Source: SAR92 clade bacterium
GTDB lineage: Bacteria > Pseudomonadota > Gammaproteobacteria > Pseudomonadales > Porticoccaceae
DNA: 63,994 nt
Assembly (NCBI GenBank): GCA_014381985.1
Contig: JACNKP010000030.1
Location: 1 to 63,994 of the forward strand
Direction: 5' to 3'
This document shows, piece after piece, positions 27,532-35,517 of this stretch (positions are counted from its first letter, which is position 1; each line of letters starts with the position of its first letter). The translations under genes were made by a program, and so were the position numbers. Below the pieces are notes generated by a model, which had not been told where the DNA came from, ran no database searches, and saw only the letters and a list, made by a program, of their open reading frames with translations.

Positions 27532-28431
27532 ATGAATAATAGCGTCGATGGCACTATAACCATTAAACAGTTGCGCGGCTTTGTCGCCATCGCTGAGGTG
27601 GGTAGCTTTGCCGAAGCCTGCGAGCGCTTGCATGTCTCTCAGCCAGCCTTAAGTGTGTCTATTAGAAAACTTGAGCAAGCTAGTGGCGGTTTACTTTTCG
27701 CCCGTTCCACGCGTTCAGTTGAACTAACTCCAGAAGGACAGCAGTTTTTGCCAGTTGCTAAACGCCTGCTGGCGGACTGGGGCGAAGGCTTCGAAGATCT
27801 GCGCCAGCTGTTTACTCTGCAGCGCGGCAAGCTGACAATTGCAGCCATGCCATCCTATGCCAGCAATTGTCTACCTAAGGTGCTGACCGACTATGGTCAG
27901 CAATTTTCGAACATCACCTTGACCGTGCAAGATATCATTATGGAAGAGGTAATCAGCGCAGTACAGTCAGGCCGTGTTGAACTAGGTATTACGTTTAAAC
28001 CAAACAGACTCGATGGAGTCGATTTTTCACCCCTGTTTACCGATCGCTTTATCGCTATTATACCGGCCGATCACCCGCTTGCCTCGAAGCAAAATATATC
28101 TGTCAACGATCTATTTAAAGAACCACTGGTCGCCTTAAACCGAGGCTCCAGCGCACGGCTGTGGGTTGACCAACTGATTGCTAAGTCAGAGTGCAAAGCG
28201 CCGCAGATATTTGAAGCGTTTCAATTGACAACGGTAGGCGCCATGGTCGCTGCAGGCGTAGGTGTGGCGCTAGTGCCAGCACTTTGCGGCAAGCAAATGC
28301 AGAGTCTGGGTGCTGTCTGCCGTCCTATTTCAGGACCTAGCATAGAGCGCCAGGGTGGTATATTTACCCGCCGTCGGCATGCTCTTTCAGCACCAGCCCA
28401 GGCAATGGTGAGATTGCTACAGCAACATTGA
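27532..28431 (+). CDS. LysR-family transcriptional regulator
   Basis: A 299-residue LTTR: winged-helix DNA-binding domain at 8-66 (LRGFVAIAEVGSFAEACERLHVSQPALSVSIRKLE) and a periplasmic-binding-protein-like effector domain at about 95-295. Divergent orientation to aacS across a 98-base AT-rich intergenic region (ATAAATTAAATAATTAATAG) is the classical LysR arrangement, so acetoacetyl-CoA synthetase is the probable target. The effector is unknown. Confidence 0.93.
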   Translation: MNNSVDGTITIKQLRGFVAIAEVGSFAEACERLHVSQPALSVSIRKLEQASGGLLFARSTRSVELTPEGQQFLPVAKRLLADWGEGFEDLRQLFTLQRGKLTIAAMPSYASNCLPKVLTDYGQQFSNITLTVQDIIMEEVISAVQSGRVELGITFKPNRLDGVDFSPLFTDRFIAIIPADHPLASKQNISVNDLFKEPLVALNRGSSARLWVDQLIAKSECKAPQIFEAFQLTTVGAMVAAGVGVALVPALCGKQMQSLGAVCRPISGPSIERQGGIFTRRRHALSAPAQAMVRLLQQH

Positions 28432-28434
28432 GAG

Positions 28435-29376
28435 CTATTTTTTTGAAGGCCAAACTTTAGCTACAAGCGCAACTACCGCTAGCACCAATGCGCCCGCTAT
28501 GAGTCCGACCGTGCCCTCTACCAAAACTGGCACTAATGCGGCAACAAGCCCTTCAAGAGGAACGCCAAGTGCGCTCATTAGCGAATCAGTTGCGTGATGT
28601 ATTATTTCAATACTATGTACCAGAATTCCACCACCGACTAAGAACATTGCGGCGGTGCCAACTATCGACAAAAACTTCATCAGCAGTGGAGCAATAATTA
28701 ATAAGCTGCGGCCAACAAAGCGTTGCAGGTCATTGAATGAGCCCGACACAGACTTTTTCAGCATGTATAGGCCCACATCATCCAACTTAACAATACCGGC
28801 TACTAATCCATAAACCCCAAAGGTGATCCCTAGCGCGAGTAAAGACACGACGATAACCTGTGTGAGAAAAGGTTCGCTTTGTACTGTACCCAGCACGATA
28901 ACCACTATCTCTGCGGAGAGGATAAAATCTGTACGGATGGCCCCTTTAATTTTATTTTTTTCAAGCTTGACCATATCAACTTTTTGATCGGCCAGAGCCG
29001 CTAGCTTTGCCTGATGCCGTGCTTCCAGTTCGTCTTTATCATGAAGCCATTTGTGGGAAATTTTTTCAAAGCCCTCAAAACACAGGTACAAACCACCCAT
29101 CACTAGCAATACAGCGATTAACCATGGGGCGACGGCACTTATTAGCAAAGCTGAGGGCACTAATATAAGTTTATTCAGAAACGAGCCTTTCGCCACCGCC
29201 CAAACCACGGGTAGCTCTCGATCTGCTTTTACCCCAGACACTTGCTCGGCATTTAGGGCTAAGTCATCGCCTAGCAAGCCAGCGGTTTTTTTCGCGGCCA
29301 CCTTTGACAAAACTGCAACATCATCAAGAATGATCGCGATGTCATCTACCAGTGCGAGTAAGTTACTAAAGGCCAA
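28435..29376 (-). CDS. yedI: DUF808 / YedI-family inner-membrane protein
   Basis: A 313-residue membrane protein matching E. coli YedI in its opening (AFSNLLALVDDIAIILDDVAVLSKVAAKKTAGLLGDDLALNAEQVSG) and along its hydrophobic segments. The function of the family is unknown. An upstream ATG extends the frame to 29430, but the extra 18 residues (rich in Cys and Leu) are absent from relatives. A TTG at 29376 has AAGGA nine bases upstream and places the conserved N-terminus correctly, so it was chosen. It stops 3 bases after the convergent LysR gene. Confidence 0.88.
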   Translation of the reverse strand: MAFSNLLALVDDIAIILDDVAVLSKVAAKKTAGLLGDDLALNAEQVSGVKADRELPVVWAVAKGSFLNKLILVPSALLISAVAPWLIAVLLVMGGLYLCFEGFEKISHKWLHDKDELEARHQAKLAALADQKVDMVKLEKNKIKGAIRTDFILSAEIVVIVLGTVQSEPFLTQVIVVSLLALGITFGVYGLVAGIVKLDDVGLYMLKKSVSGSFNDLQRFVGRSLLIIAPLLMKFLSIVGTAAMFLVGGGILVHSIEIIHHATDSLMSALGVPLEGLVAALVPVLVEGTVGLIAGALVLAVVALVAKVWPSKK

Positions 29377-29601
29377 TGTCGTATTCCTTAATAAGGCGCC
29401 ACAGTAAAGACACGTTGTTAGAACTCTCACGAGCTATCTCGAAACGTACCAACATAAATACCAACTATTTATAGGCATCTTAGTGGAATTTATTGGACTA
29501 TGGTAGATGGTGGTCTTAGGGCGATTTAAGGTCGTTTAAAATACCCTGCCTTTTAATCAAGTACTCAAGGGCATTTAGTCGCTTTTTGCAAAACCCTTAG
29601 C

Positions 29602-30063
29602 TCACAAAGGAAGGGTTGTCGTATATTTTTTCTGACGCAAAATTAAATTAGTGGTTGATGAGCGAACAATCCCAAGCCGCAACAGGCTCTGCATTATAAA
29701 TTTCTCAAGACTCTCCGTATCTGCCTCAATAATCTTAAGAAGGTAATCATTGGACCCCGTGATCGAGGAGCACTCAACAATCTGCTCCTGAGTGGCAACA
29801 AAGTTGTCTAATGTTTCAATAGTTTTCTGGCGATGATCCAGTAGTGCTATATGCACATAGGCCATAGCCGTCAACCCTAGAGATTTTGGATTAAGCATGG
29901 CCACATAACTGTCGATCACACCGGCATCCTCAAGTTTTTTAACCCGCCGCCAGCAGGGAGAACTTGAAAGGTTGACCTTTTCAGCCAAATCTTGGTTGCC
30001 AATTTTCCCATCTGCCTGCAAAACTCGCAGGATACTGCGATCATAATTATCTAAATTTGTCAT
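29602..30063 (-). CDS. Lrp/AsnC-family transcriptional regulator
   Basis: A 153-residue feast/famine regulator: N-terminal HTH (ILRVLQADGKIGNQDLAEKVNLSSSPCWRRVKKLEDAGVI) and a C-terminal RAM ligand-binding domain (VECSSITGSNDYLLKIIEAD). It is transcribed divergently from phhA with a 91-base gap. By position it should be a local regulator of phenylalanine hydroxylation and probably responds to phenylalanine or tyrosine. The effector is an inference. Confidence 0.94.
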   Translation of the reverse strand: MTNLDNYDRSILRVLQADGKIGNQDLAEKVNLSSSPCWRRVKKLEDAGVIDSYVAMLNPKSLGLTAMAYVHIALLDHRQKTIETLDNFVATQEQIVECSSITGSNDYLLKIIEADTESLEKFIMQSLLRLGIVRSSTTNLILRQKKYTTTLPL

Positions 30064-30190
30064 GGTAAATAATGTCCTTATTAACCTTAATTTGGGTAAA
30101 TATGTCCGTAAAATACCGCTTTAGGGACAATTTCACAAGCTATTACCCGAAAATATGATCAATAATATCCTGACAAGAAAGGATACGGAA

Positions 30191-30997
30191 ATGGCAAAAC
30201 AGACTAACTACAGCGCCAAAACAGCTGACATCAACGGATTTATCAACTACAGCGAAGAAGAGCACAGCGTTTGGTCTGATCTATTTAATCAACAACAGGC
30301 CAATATCCAGCACTATGCAGCAGATGAATATCTATATGGTTTAGAAAAACTAGCTTTGCCCGGCCACAGAATCCCTCAATGCTCTGAAATTAGTCGTCGC
30401 CTTGAGCCTCTCACCGGGTGGAGGGTGGCCCCTGTGCCGGCACTCATTAGTTTTGGTCGTTTTTTCAAAATGCTCTCAGAGAAGATATTTCCAGCCGCAT
30501 CATTTATTCGCAGTCGGGCTGATTTTGACTATATTAAAGAACCCGATATTTTCCATGAAATTTTTGGGCATACGCCTTTGCTCACAGACCCTAGTTTTGC
30601 ACATTTCTCTGAGACTATTGGCAAGATTGGACTGCAGGTACAACCCGCAGATTATAGTTGGCTGATCCGTCTATACTGGTTCACCATAGAATTTGGTCTG
30701 ATTAAACAAAATGGTACCTATAAGGCACTTGGATCTGGTCTTAATTCGTCACCCACAGAGCTAATATATAGTATTGATAGCCCAGTCCCCGAACGCCGTG
30801 AATTTAATGTTATTGATATTTTGCGGACGCCCTATCGCATTGACATCCATCAGCCTATTTACTATGTAATCGACGACATCGACGATCTTCTTCAAGTCGC
30901 AGAGAGAGACTTACTGGGTGATATAAAAAAGGCACGAACTCTGGGGCTATATGAAATGACCTTTGAGCCGCTGCAAAAAACTGAATTAACCGCATAA
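30191..30997 (+). CDS. phhA: Phenylalanine 4-monooxygenase
   Basis: A 268-residue bacterial phenylalanine hydroxylase lacking the regulatory ACT domain. The iron ligands are both histidines of FHEIFGHTPLLTD and Glu in WFTIEFGLI. It converts phenylalanine to tyrosine with O2 and tetrahydropterin. The open frame extends upstream to an ATG at 30155, but ATG 30191 has AAAGGA seven bases before it and gives the family-typical MAKQTNYSAK start. phhB follows after 6 bases, making a two-gene operon under the divergent Lrp regulator. Confidence 0.96.
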   Translation: MAKQTNYSAKTADINGFINYSEEEHSVWSDLFNQQQANIQHYAADEYLYGLEKLALPGHRIPQCSEISRRLEPLTGWRVAPVPALISFGRFFKMLSEKIFPAASFIRSRADFDYIKEPDIFHEIFGHTPLLTDPSFAHFSETIGKIGLQVQPADYSWLIRLYWFTIEFGLIKQNGTYKALGSGLNSSPTELIYSIDSPVPERREFNVIDILRTPYRIDIHQPIYYVIDDIDDLLQVAERDLLGDIKKARTLGLYEMTFEPLQKTELTA

Positions 30998-31003
30998 TAG
31001 AGG

Positions 31004-31369
31004 ATGACTAAAATGACCGACAATCAAGCCTGCGACCTTAGCAACCGTCACTGTGAACCCTGTCAGGGGGGTATTCCAGCTCTGAGCTTAGAAGATGCAA
31101 ATGCTATGATGGATGAATTACACAATGACTGGCAATTATCATCAGACGGTAAAGAAATTTCTCGAGAGTTTAAATTTAAGGGTTTCGCCCGAGCCGTGCA
31201 GATGGCAAATCTGATTGCATGGGTTGGGGATCAACAGGGGCACCACCCGGATATTGGTTTTGGCTGGGGTTATTGCTCAGTGAAATTTACGACCCATGAA
31301 ATCTCTGGCCTGTCGACCAATGACTTTATCTGTGCTGCTAAGTTAGACCAAATTGTTGCTAACACCTGA
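31004..31369 (+). CDS. phhB: Pterin-4a-carbinolamine dehydratase
   Basis: A 121-residue protein that regenerates the pterin cofactor of PhhA. The core motif is WVGDQQGHHPDIGFGWGYCSVKFTTHEISGLSTNDFICAAKLD, with the catalytic His pair in GHHPD. The N-terminal 25 residues (CDLSNRHCEPCQGG) are cysteine-rich, as in many PhhB proteins of pseudomonads. A second ATG lies three codons in and is equally possible as a start. It converges with maiA one base after the stop. Confidence 0.95.
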   Translation: MTKMTDNQACDLSNRHCEPCQGGIPALSLEDANAMMDELHNDWQLSSDGKEISREFKFKGFARAVQMANLIAWVGDQQGHHPDIGFGWGYCSVKFTTHEISGLSTNDFICAAKLDQIVANT

Positions 31370-31370
31370 T

Positions 31371-32033
31371 TTATTCTGCGGGATAGTCAGACTGAGTCTC
31401 AGGGCTAGCTGACACAAATGCGGGTATTCGGTGACAATGGTCGTATATAGCGCAAATAGTAGGATAATTCTGCAATGGGCAGTTAAAGCGCAGTGCATTA
31501 TAAACCTGCGGAATGAGACAAATATCCGCCAGCGACACAGAATCGCCAAAACAAAACCGGCCATTACTCTCAGATAAGGTTAGGCGGCGCTCTAATGCAG
31601 TAAACCCCACATCAACCCAGTGATGATACCAGTGCAATTTTTCAGCTTCCGTCACGTCCATTTTTGAGGTTAAAAACTGGGTTACCCTAGGGTTATTCAA
31701 CGGGTGAATTTCCATGGCAATCTGATAAGCCATAGACCGCACATGTGCGCGATCAATAGCCTTACTTGGAAGCAGCGACAATTCTGGGTGAGTGTCTTCA
31801 AGGTATTCAATGATCGCAAGTGACTGGGTGATTGTGCCTTCCGCTGTAGCTAAAGCCGGCACCAACCCCTGGGGATTAACCTGCAAGTAGGTCTCCTGCT
31901 TCTGATCCCCTTTGAGTAAATTAATCGGCAGGTACTTCCAGTCCAACTGCTTCCACTCCAAGGCAATACGTACTCTGTACGCCGCAGAGGAGCGGTAATA
32001 GCCGTAGAGCTGAAGGTCAGTATTAGTCGACAT
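31371..32033 (-). CDS. maiA: Maleylacetoacetate isomerase (zeta-class GST)
   Basis: A 220-residue glutathione transferase of the zeta class. YYRSSAAYRVRIALEWK carries the catalytic serine motif and PQGLVPAL the glutathione-binding loop (cis-Pro before it). It isomerises maleylacetoacetate to fumarylacetoacetate using glutathione in tyrosine breakdown. It overlaps the upstream FAH gene by 11 bases and is the last gene of the hppD operon. Confidence 0.94.
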   Translation of the reverse strand: MSTNTDLQLYGYYRSSAAYRVRIALEWKQLDWKYLPINLLKGDQKQETYLQVNPQGLVPALATAEGTITQSLAIIEYLEDTHPELSLLPSKAIDRAHVRSMAYQIAMEIHPLNNPRVTQFLTSKMDVTEAEKLHWYHHWVDVGFTALERRLTLSESNGRFCFGDSVSLADICLIPQVYNALRFNCPLQNYPTICAIYDHCHRIPAFVSASPETQSDYPAE

Positions 32034-33003
32034 GCTTTATTACCTTTTGATCAATCTCACCAAAGATACTCTGTCCGTTGTCATCTAGCATATCAATTTG
32101 TATGCGATCACCAAAGTGCATGAATTCTGTAGTGGCGTTGCCAGTGGCAATGATCTCCAGCATACGGACTTCTGCTAAACAACAGGACCCATTGGAGCGA
32201 TCTAGATTGGACACTGTGCCAGAGCCAACAATGGTCCCAGCGCAAAGAGGCCGAGTTTTGGCAGCATGGGCAATGAGTTGCCCAAAATCAAACGTCATAT
32301 CGACCCCCGCATTGGGTTGCCCTACCAAATCCCCATTTAAAATGGCACGCAAAGGTAAATGCAATTTAGCGCCATCCCAGGCGGCACCCAAAGCATTGGG
32401 AGTGACCGCCACTGGAGAGAAGGCACTACTGGGCTTAGCGTGATAGAAACCAAAGCCTTTAGCCAATTCACCGGGAATAAGATTGCGCAGAGACACATCA
32501 TTAACCAGCATCACCAGTTGAATATGCTGCTTGGCTTGATCTGCAGAGATCCCCATGGGGACGTCATCCACAATCACAGCGACCTCAGCTTCAAAATCAA
32601 TACCCCAGTCTTCATCAGCCATGGCTATATCTTCCCGTGGCCCTAAAAAGCTGTCAGAACCTCCTTGATACATCAGCGGGTCCGTCCAAAAAGATGCTGG
32701 TATTTCTGCGTTTCGCGCTTTGCGCACCAGTTCTACGTGATTGACATAGGCGCTACCATCAGCCCATTGAAAAGCGCGGGGCAGTGGCGAGGCGCAGAGC
32801 TCTGGATCAAAAGTCTCGCCTACTATCTGACTATTTTCTAGTTGGTTATATAGGGTCTCTAGTGGCTCTTTACAGTCATCCCAGTTATCCAGGGCTGCCT
32901 GCAGAGTCGGGGCAATATCTGTAGCCGAGGTATAGAGCTGCATCTGACTATTGACCACAATAAGCTGGCCGTCTCGCCCCTGGTTAATTGATGCAAGTTT
33001 CAT
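32023..33003 (-). CDS. fahA: Fumarylacetoacetate hydrolase
   Basis: A 326-residue FAH-family enzyme that cleaves fumarylacetoacetate to fumarate and acetoacetate. The metal ligands lie in GIDFEAEVAVIVDD and LVNDVSLRN. PLCAGTIVGSGTVSN is the typical late loop. It has its own short N-terminal domain. It overlaps the VOC gene by 4 bases (ATGA) and maiA by 11, so the genes are translationally coupled. The acetoacetate product can be used by the AacS encoded 5 kb away. Confidence 0.9.
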   Translation of the reverse strand: MKLASINQGRDGQLIVVNSQMQLYTSATDIAPTLQAALDNWDDCKEPLETLYNQLENSQIVGETFDPELCASPLPRAFQWADGSAYVNHVELVRKARNAEIPASFWTDPLMYQGGSDSFLGPREDIAMADEDWGIDFEAEVAVIVDDVPMGISADQAKQHIQLVMLVNDVSLRNLIPGELAKGFGFYHAKPSSAFSPVAVTPNALGAAWDGAKLHLPLRAILNGDLVGQPNAGVDMTFDFGQLIAHAAKTRPLCAGTIVGSGTVSNLDRSNGSCCLAEVRMLEIIATGNATTEFMHFGDRIQIDMLDDNGQSIFGEIDQKVIKHVD

Positions 33004-33554
33004 ACTGATGTTCCTTTTTTAAAGGATTTTGTCTCGTCGTGGAGCCACGCGGCATGCTGAGGTGCACGTTTAGTTTGATCCCATTCTTCAAGCATCGCTG
33101 GCGCCACCCGATGCAATTCTTCTAACATGCCGGGCTGGGCTGTATTAGTCGCTAATTCAAGGCGATGACCACTAGGATCAAAGAAGTAGATAGATTTGAA
33201 AAGTGTATGATCGATGGGGCCCAAAACCTCGACACCTAAATTTTCAATGCGCTCTTTCGCCTCTAATAGAGTATCCATATCTGGCACTTTAAACGCTATA
33301 TGCTGCACCCATTTAGGCGTGTTTAAATCAGAACCCATATCCGGGGACTGAGGTAACTCAAAAAATGCGAGCACATTACCATTGCCCGCATCCATGAATA
33401 TATGCATATAGGGATCAGGCTCACCGGTAGAGGGCACCTTGTCCTCAGCTATCGCTAATTGAAAGTCCATCCCCAGCACCTGCTGGTAAAACTCGACTGT
33501 CTGCTTCGCATTGTCGCAGCGGTAGGCTACGTGGTGAAATCCCTGAATATCCAT
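33000..33554 (-). CDS. VOC-family metalloprotein, candidate ring-cleaving dioxygenase
   Basis: A 184-residue vicinal-oxygen-chelate protein with two beta-alpha-beta-beta-beta modules. The metal triad of the superfamily is visible: H8 in GFHHVAYR, H85 in WVQHIAFKV and E133 in GHRLELAT. A helical tail of 45 residues follows. It lies between hppD and FAH, exactly where homogentisate dioxygenase is normally encoded, and no cupin-type HmgA is present in the window. It may therefore act on homogentisate, or be a glyoxalase-like accessory with HmgA encoded elsewhere. The family is certain; the reaction is inference. Confidence 0.85.
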   Translation of the reverse strand: MDIQGFHHVAYRCDNAKQTVEFYQQVLGMDFQLAIAEDKVPSTGEPDPYMHIFMDAGNGNVLAFFELPQSPDMGSDLNTPKWVQHIAFKVPDMDTLLEAKERIENLGVEVLGPIDHTLFKSIYFFDPSGHRLELATNTAQPGMLEELHRVAPAMLEEWDQTKRAPQHAAWLHDETKSFKKGTSV

Positions 33555-33556
33555 AA

Positions 33557-34666
33557 TTATACCGCCTCAGAGCTCTTGGCTTTTATTGATGAGTTCTCGG
33601 TTCCGAGAACGCCCCTATTGAGTTGGTCACGCTCTATTGATTCAAACAAAGCCTTAAAGTTGCCCTCGCCGAAACCATCATCTTTTTTCCGCTGGATAAA
33701 CTCAAAGAACACCGGACCAACTAGGGTTCCTGAAAAAATCTGTAGTAATAGCCTAGGATCGCCATGTTGGGTTGATCCATCTAGGAGAATACCGCGAGAT
33801 TGCAGCTCTTCAGTAGGCTCACCATGTCCAGGTAAGCGCTCTTCGAGCATTTCATAGTAGGTCTCTGGCGGTGCTTTCATGAAAGGTAGCCCCTGAGATT
33901 TTAGCTGATCCCAGGTCGCATAAATATCATCGCAAGAAAAGGCAATATGTTGAATTCCTTCGCCGTTATAGGCCATTAAAAATTCCTCGATCTGTCCGCC
34001 GCCGGTAGATTCTTCATTAAGAGGAATACGTATCTTGCCATCTGGAGCAGACATCGCTTTTGATTTTAGCCCTGTGTACTCGCCAGTGATATCAAAATAA
34101 CGAATTTCTCGAAAGTTAAAAATATTTTCATAGAAACTAGCCCAGTGACTCATGCGACCGCGGTATACATTATGAGTCAAATGATCGATTACGTTGAGGC
34201 CACAACCAGCAGGATGTAGATCAACATCGTCAATAAACTCAAAGTCTATGTCGTAGATGGAGGTGCCGTCACCATAGCGATCAATCAGATATAGGGGCGC
34301 TCCTCCAATACCCTTAATAGCTGGCAATCGCAACTCCATCGGCCCAGTGGGAATGTCCATGGGTTGAGCACCCATTTCTAAGGCTCGGGTGTAGGCTGCC
34401 TGAGCATTTTTGACTCGAAAAGCCATGCCGCAAGCAGAAGGACCATGCTCACTGGCAAAATAATGGGCGTAACTGTTTAGCTCATAATTGATAACAAAAT
34501 TAATATCCCCCTGCCTAAATAGCACCACATTCTTAGATCTGTGATTGGCAACATGGGTAAAGCCCATCATGGTAAAGACTGGCTCTAAAATACCGCGCTC
34601 TAAGGCCGCAAACTCAACAAATTCAAAGCCATCAAGCCCCATGGGGTTGTTATTAAGATCGTTCAT
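33557..34666 (-). CDS. hppD: 4-hydroxyphenylpyruvate dioxygenase
   Basis: A 369-residue non-haem iron enzyme that converts 4-hydroxyphenylpyruvate to homogentisate. The iron ligands are H162 in [14 protein letters not shown]240 in GIQHIAFS and E322 in [12 protein letters not shown], matching the positions expected for the family. It is first gene of the hppD-VOC-fahA-maiA operon, with AAGGAGATAG just before the ATG. The promoter region is shared with a divergent MarR gene and carries a large inverted repeat (34702-34749). Confidence 0.96.
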   Translation of the reverse strand: MNDLNNNPMGLDGFEFVEFAALERGILEPVFTMMGFTHVANHRSKNVVLFRQGDINFVINYELNSYAHYFASEHGPSACGMAFRVKNAQAAYTRALEMGAQPMDIPTGPMELRLPAIKGIGGAPLYLIDRYGDGTSIYDIDFEFIDDVDLHPAGCGLNVIDHLTHNVYRGRMSHWASFYENIFNFREIRYFDITGEYTGLKSKAMSAPDGKIRIPLNEESTGGGQIEEFLMAYNGEGIQHIAFSCDDIYATWDQLKSQGLPFMKAPPETYYEMLEERLPGHGEPTEELQSRGILLDGSTQHGDPRLLLQIFSGTLVGPVFFEFIQRKKDDGFGEGNFKALFESIERDQLNRGVLGTENSSIKAKSSEAV

Positions 34667-34701
34667 GCTATCTCCTTATAGCCCATTGCTATGGGCAATC
34701 C

Positions 34702-34749
34702 ACATTAGTTGTAATTACAACCATTATTGGTTGCAATTACAACTAATGT
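34702..34749. promoter_or_regulatory. Double palindromic operator between hppD and the MarR gene
   Basis: Two 21-base arms (34702-34722 and 34729-34749) form an inverted repeat with one mismatch and a 6-base spacer ATTATT. Each arm holds a palindrome of its own: GTTGTAATTACAAC is perfect and GTTGCAATTACAAC has one change. Two dimer sites in a divergent promoter are what a MarR autoregulator would bind. A TTG start for the MarR gene would lie inside it, supporting the later ATG. Confidence 0.8.
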
Positions 34750-34765
34750 CAAGCATCATCGTCAA

Positions 34766-35242
34766 ATGAATGAAAATAAAGTGTCGCGCAAAAATACTAA
34801 AGCAACCCGTGAAATACTGCAGCTAGAGCGCTATCTGCCTTATCGCTTATCAATCCTTTCCAACCGTATCAGTGCCCTAATTTCAGAGACCTACAGCGCT
34901 AAGTTCGCTCTCAGCATTACTGAATGGCGAATTATGGCGGTTTTGGGAGAGTATCCAGGGGTCTCGGCTGATGAAGTATCGCTAAAGACTCAGATTGAGA
35001 AATCCATACTTAGCAGGGCAATCAGTAAGTTATTGCAGCGTAAGCTTTTAGAACGAGAATTTGACCCGGCTGATAAGCGCCGCTCTATGCTGCGACTGAC
35101 TGAGACCGGCCTGTCGGTTTATGATGAGCTTGTGCCAATATCCTATGATTACGAACAGCAACTACTGACCTGTTTCAGTGATGCTGAAAGCAAGCAATTT
35201 AGTGAACTTATTGATCGCCTCTATGAGTACTCGGGAAAATAG
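34766..35242 (+). CDS. MarR-family transcriptional regulator of tyrosine catabolism
   Basis: A 158-residue MarR protein. The winged helix is LSITEWRIMAVLGEYPGVSADEVSLKTQIEKSILSRAISKLLQRKLLEREFDPADKRRS, with the wing in DPADKRRSML. The frame opens at a TTG at 34727, but ATG 34766 lies just downstream of the operator repeat and was chosen. It is divergent from hppD, so repression of the tyrosine operon with release by 4-hydroxyphenylpyruvate or homogentisate is likely. The ligand is an inference. Confidence 0.92.
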   Translation: MNENKVSRKNTKATREILQLERYLPYRLSILSNRISALISETYSAKFALSITEWRIMAVLGEYPGVSADEVSLKTQIEKSILSRAISKLLQRKLLEREFDPADKRRSMLRLTETGLSVYDELVPISYDYEQQLLTCFSDAESKQFSELIDRLYEYSGK

Positions 35243-35432
35243 CGCTGGAATTCAATGACCCCCGGCAAATATCGGCATGGATGACCTTCGTGAAGGCTTC
35301 CATAGGGTCTTTGGTGGCTAATGACTGTCGAATGAACTGGTTATTCCACCTAAGATTCAGGTAGTAACCGCCATTTCTTTTGATGGTATAGGGAACTAAT
35401 AGCTTTCTCATTGTGTGACAAAGTGACTTCAA
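35208..35432 (-). pseudogene. N-terminal remnant of a tyrosine-recombinase integrase
   Basis: A 74-residue frame whose section MRKLLVPYTIKRNGGYYLNL / RWNNQFIRQSLATKDPMEAFT resembles the N-terminal SAM-like/arm-binding part of phage-type integrases (roughly 400 residues when complete). The probable start is the second Met (35408). Homology stops after about 45 residues; the rest (SSAIFPSTHRGDQ) reads antisense through the MarR 3' end, so the gene is truncated by a rearrangement exactly at the MarR boundary. The sequence just upstream of its start (35394-35455) recurs at 47629-47680. Confidence 0.55.
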
Positions 35433-35455
35433 TTGAAAGCTAGATAAAGAAAAAC
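35394..35455. repeat. Integrase 5'-flank repeat, copy 1
   Basis: Shares AACTAATAGCT, GTGACAAAGTG, CAATTGAAAGCT and AAGAAAAACCC in the same order with 47629-47683. At this copy the integrase start codon is present; at the other copy it has been lost. Confidence 0.55.
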
Positions 35456-35517
35456 CCTTTTAATAACAAAGGATTATCTTTTTTATCTTAAGATTAGGGT
35501 GCTACCACCCTAGCTAA

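Noticed and set aside
35208-35432. Intact small gene on the minus strand
   Set aside because: Only the first 45 residues resemble an integrase; the remainder is antisense to the MarR gene, so it was recorded as a pseudogene.
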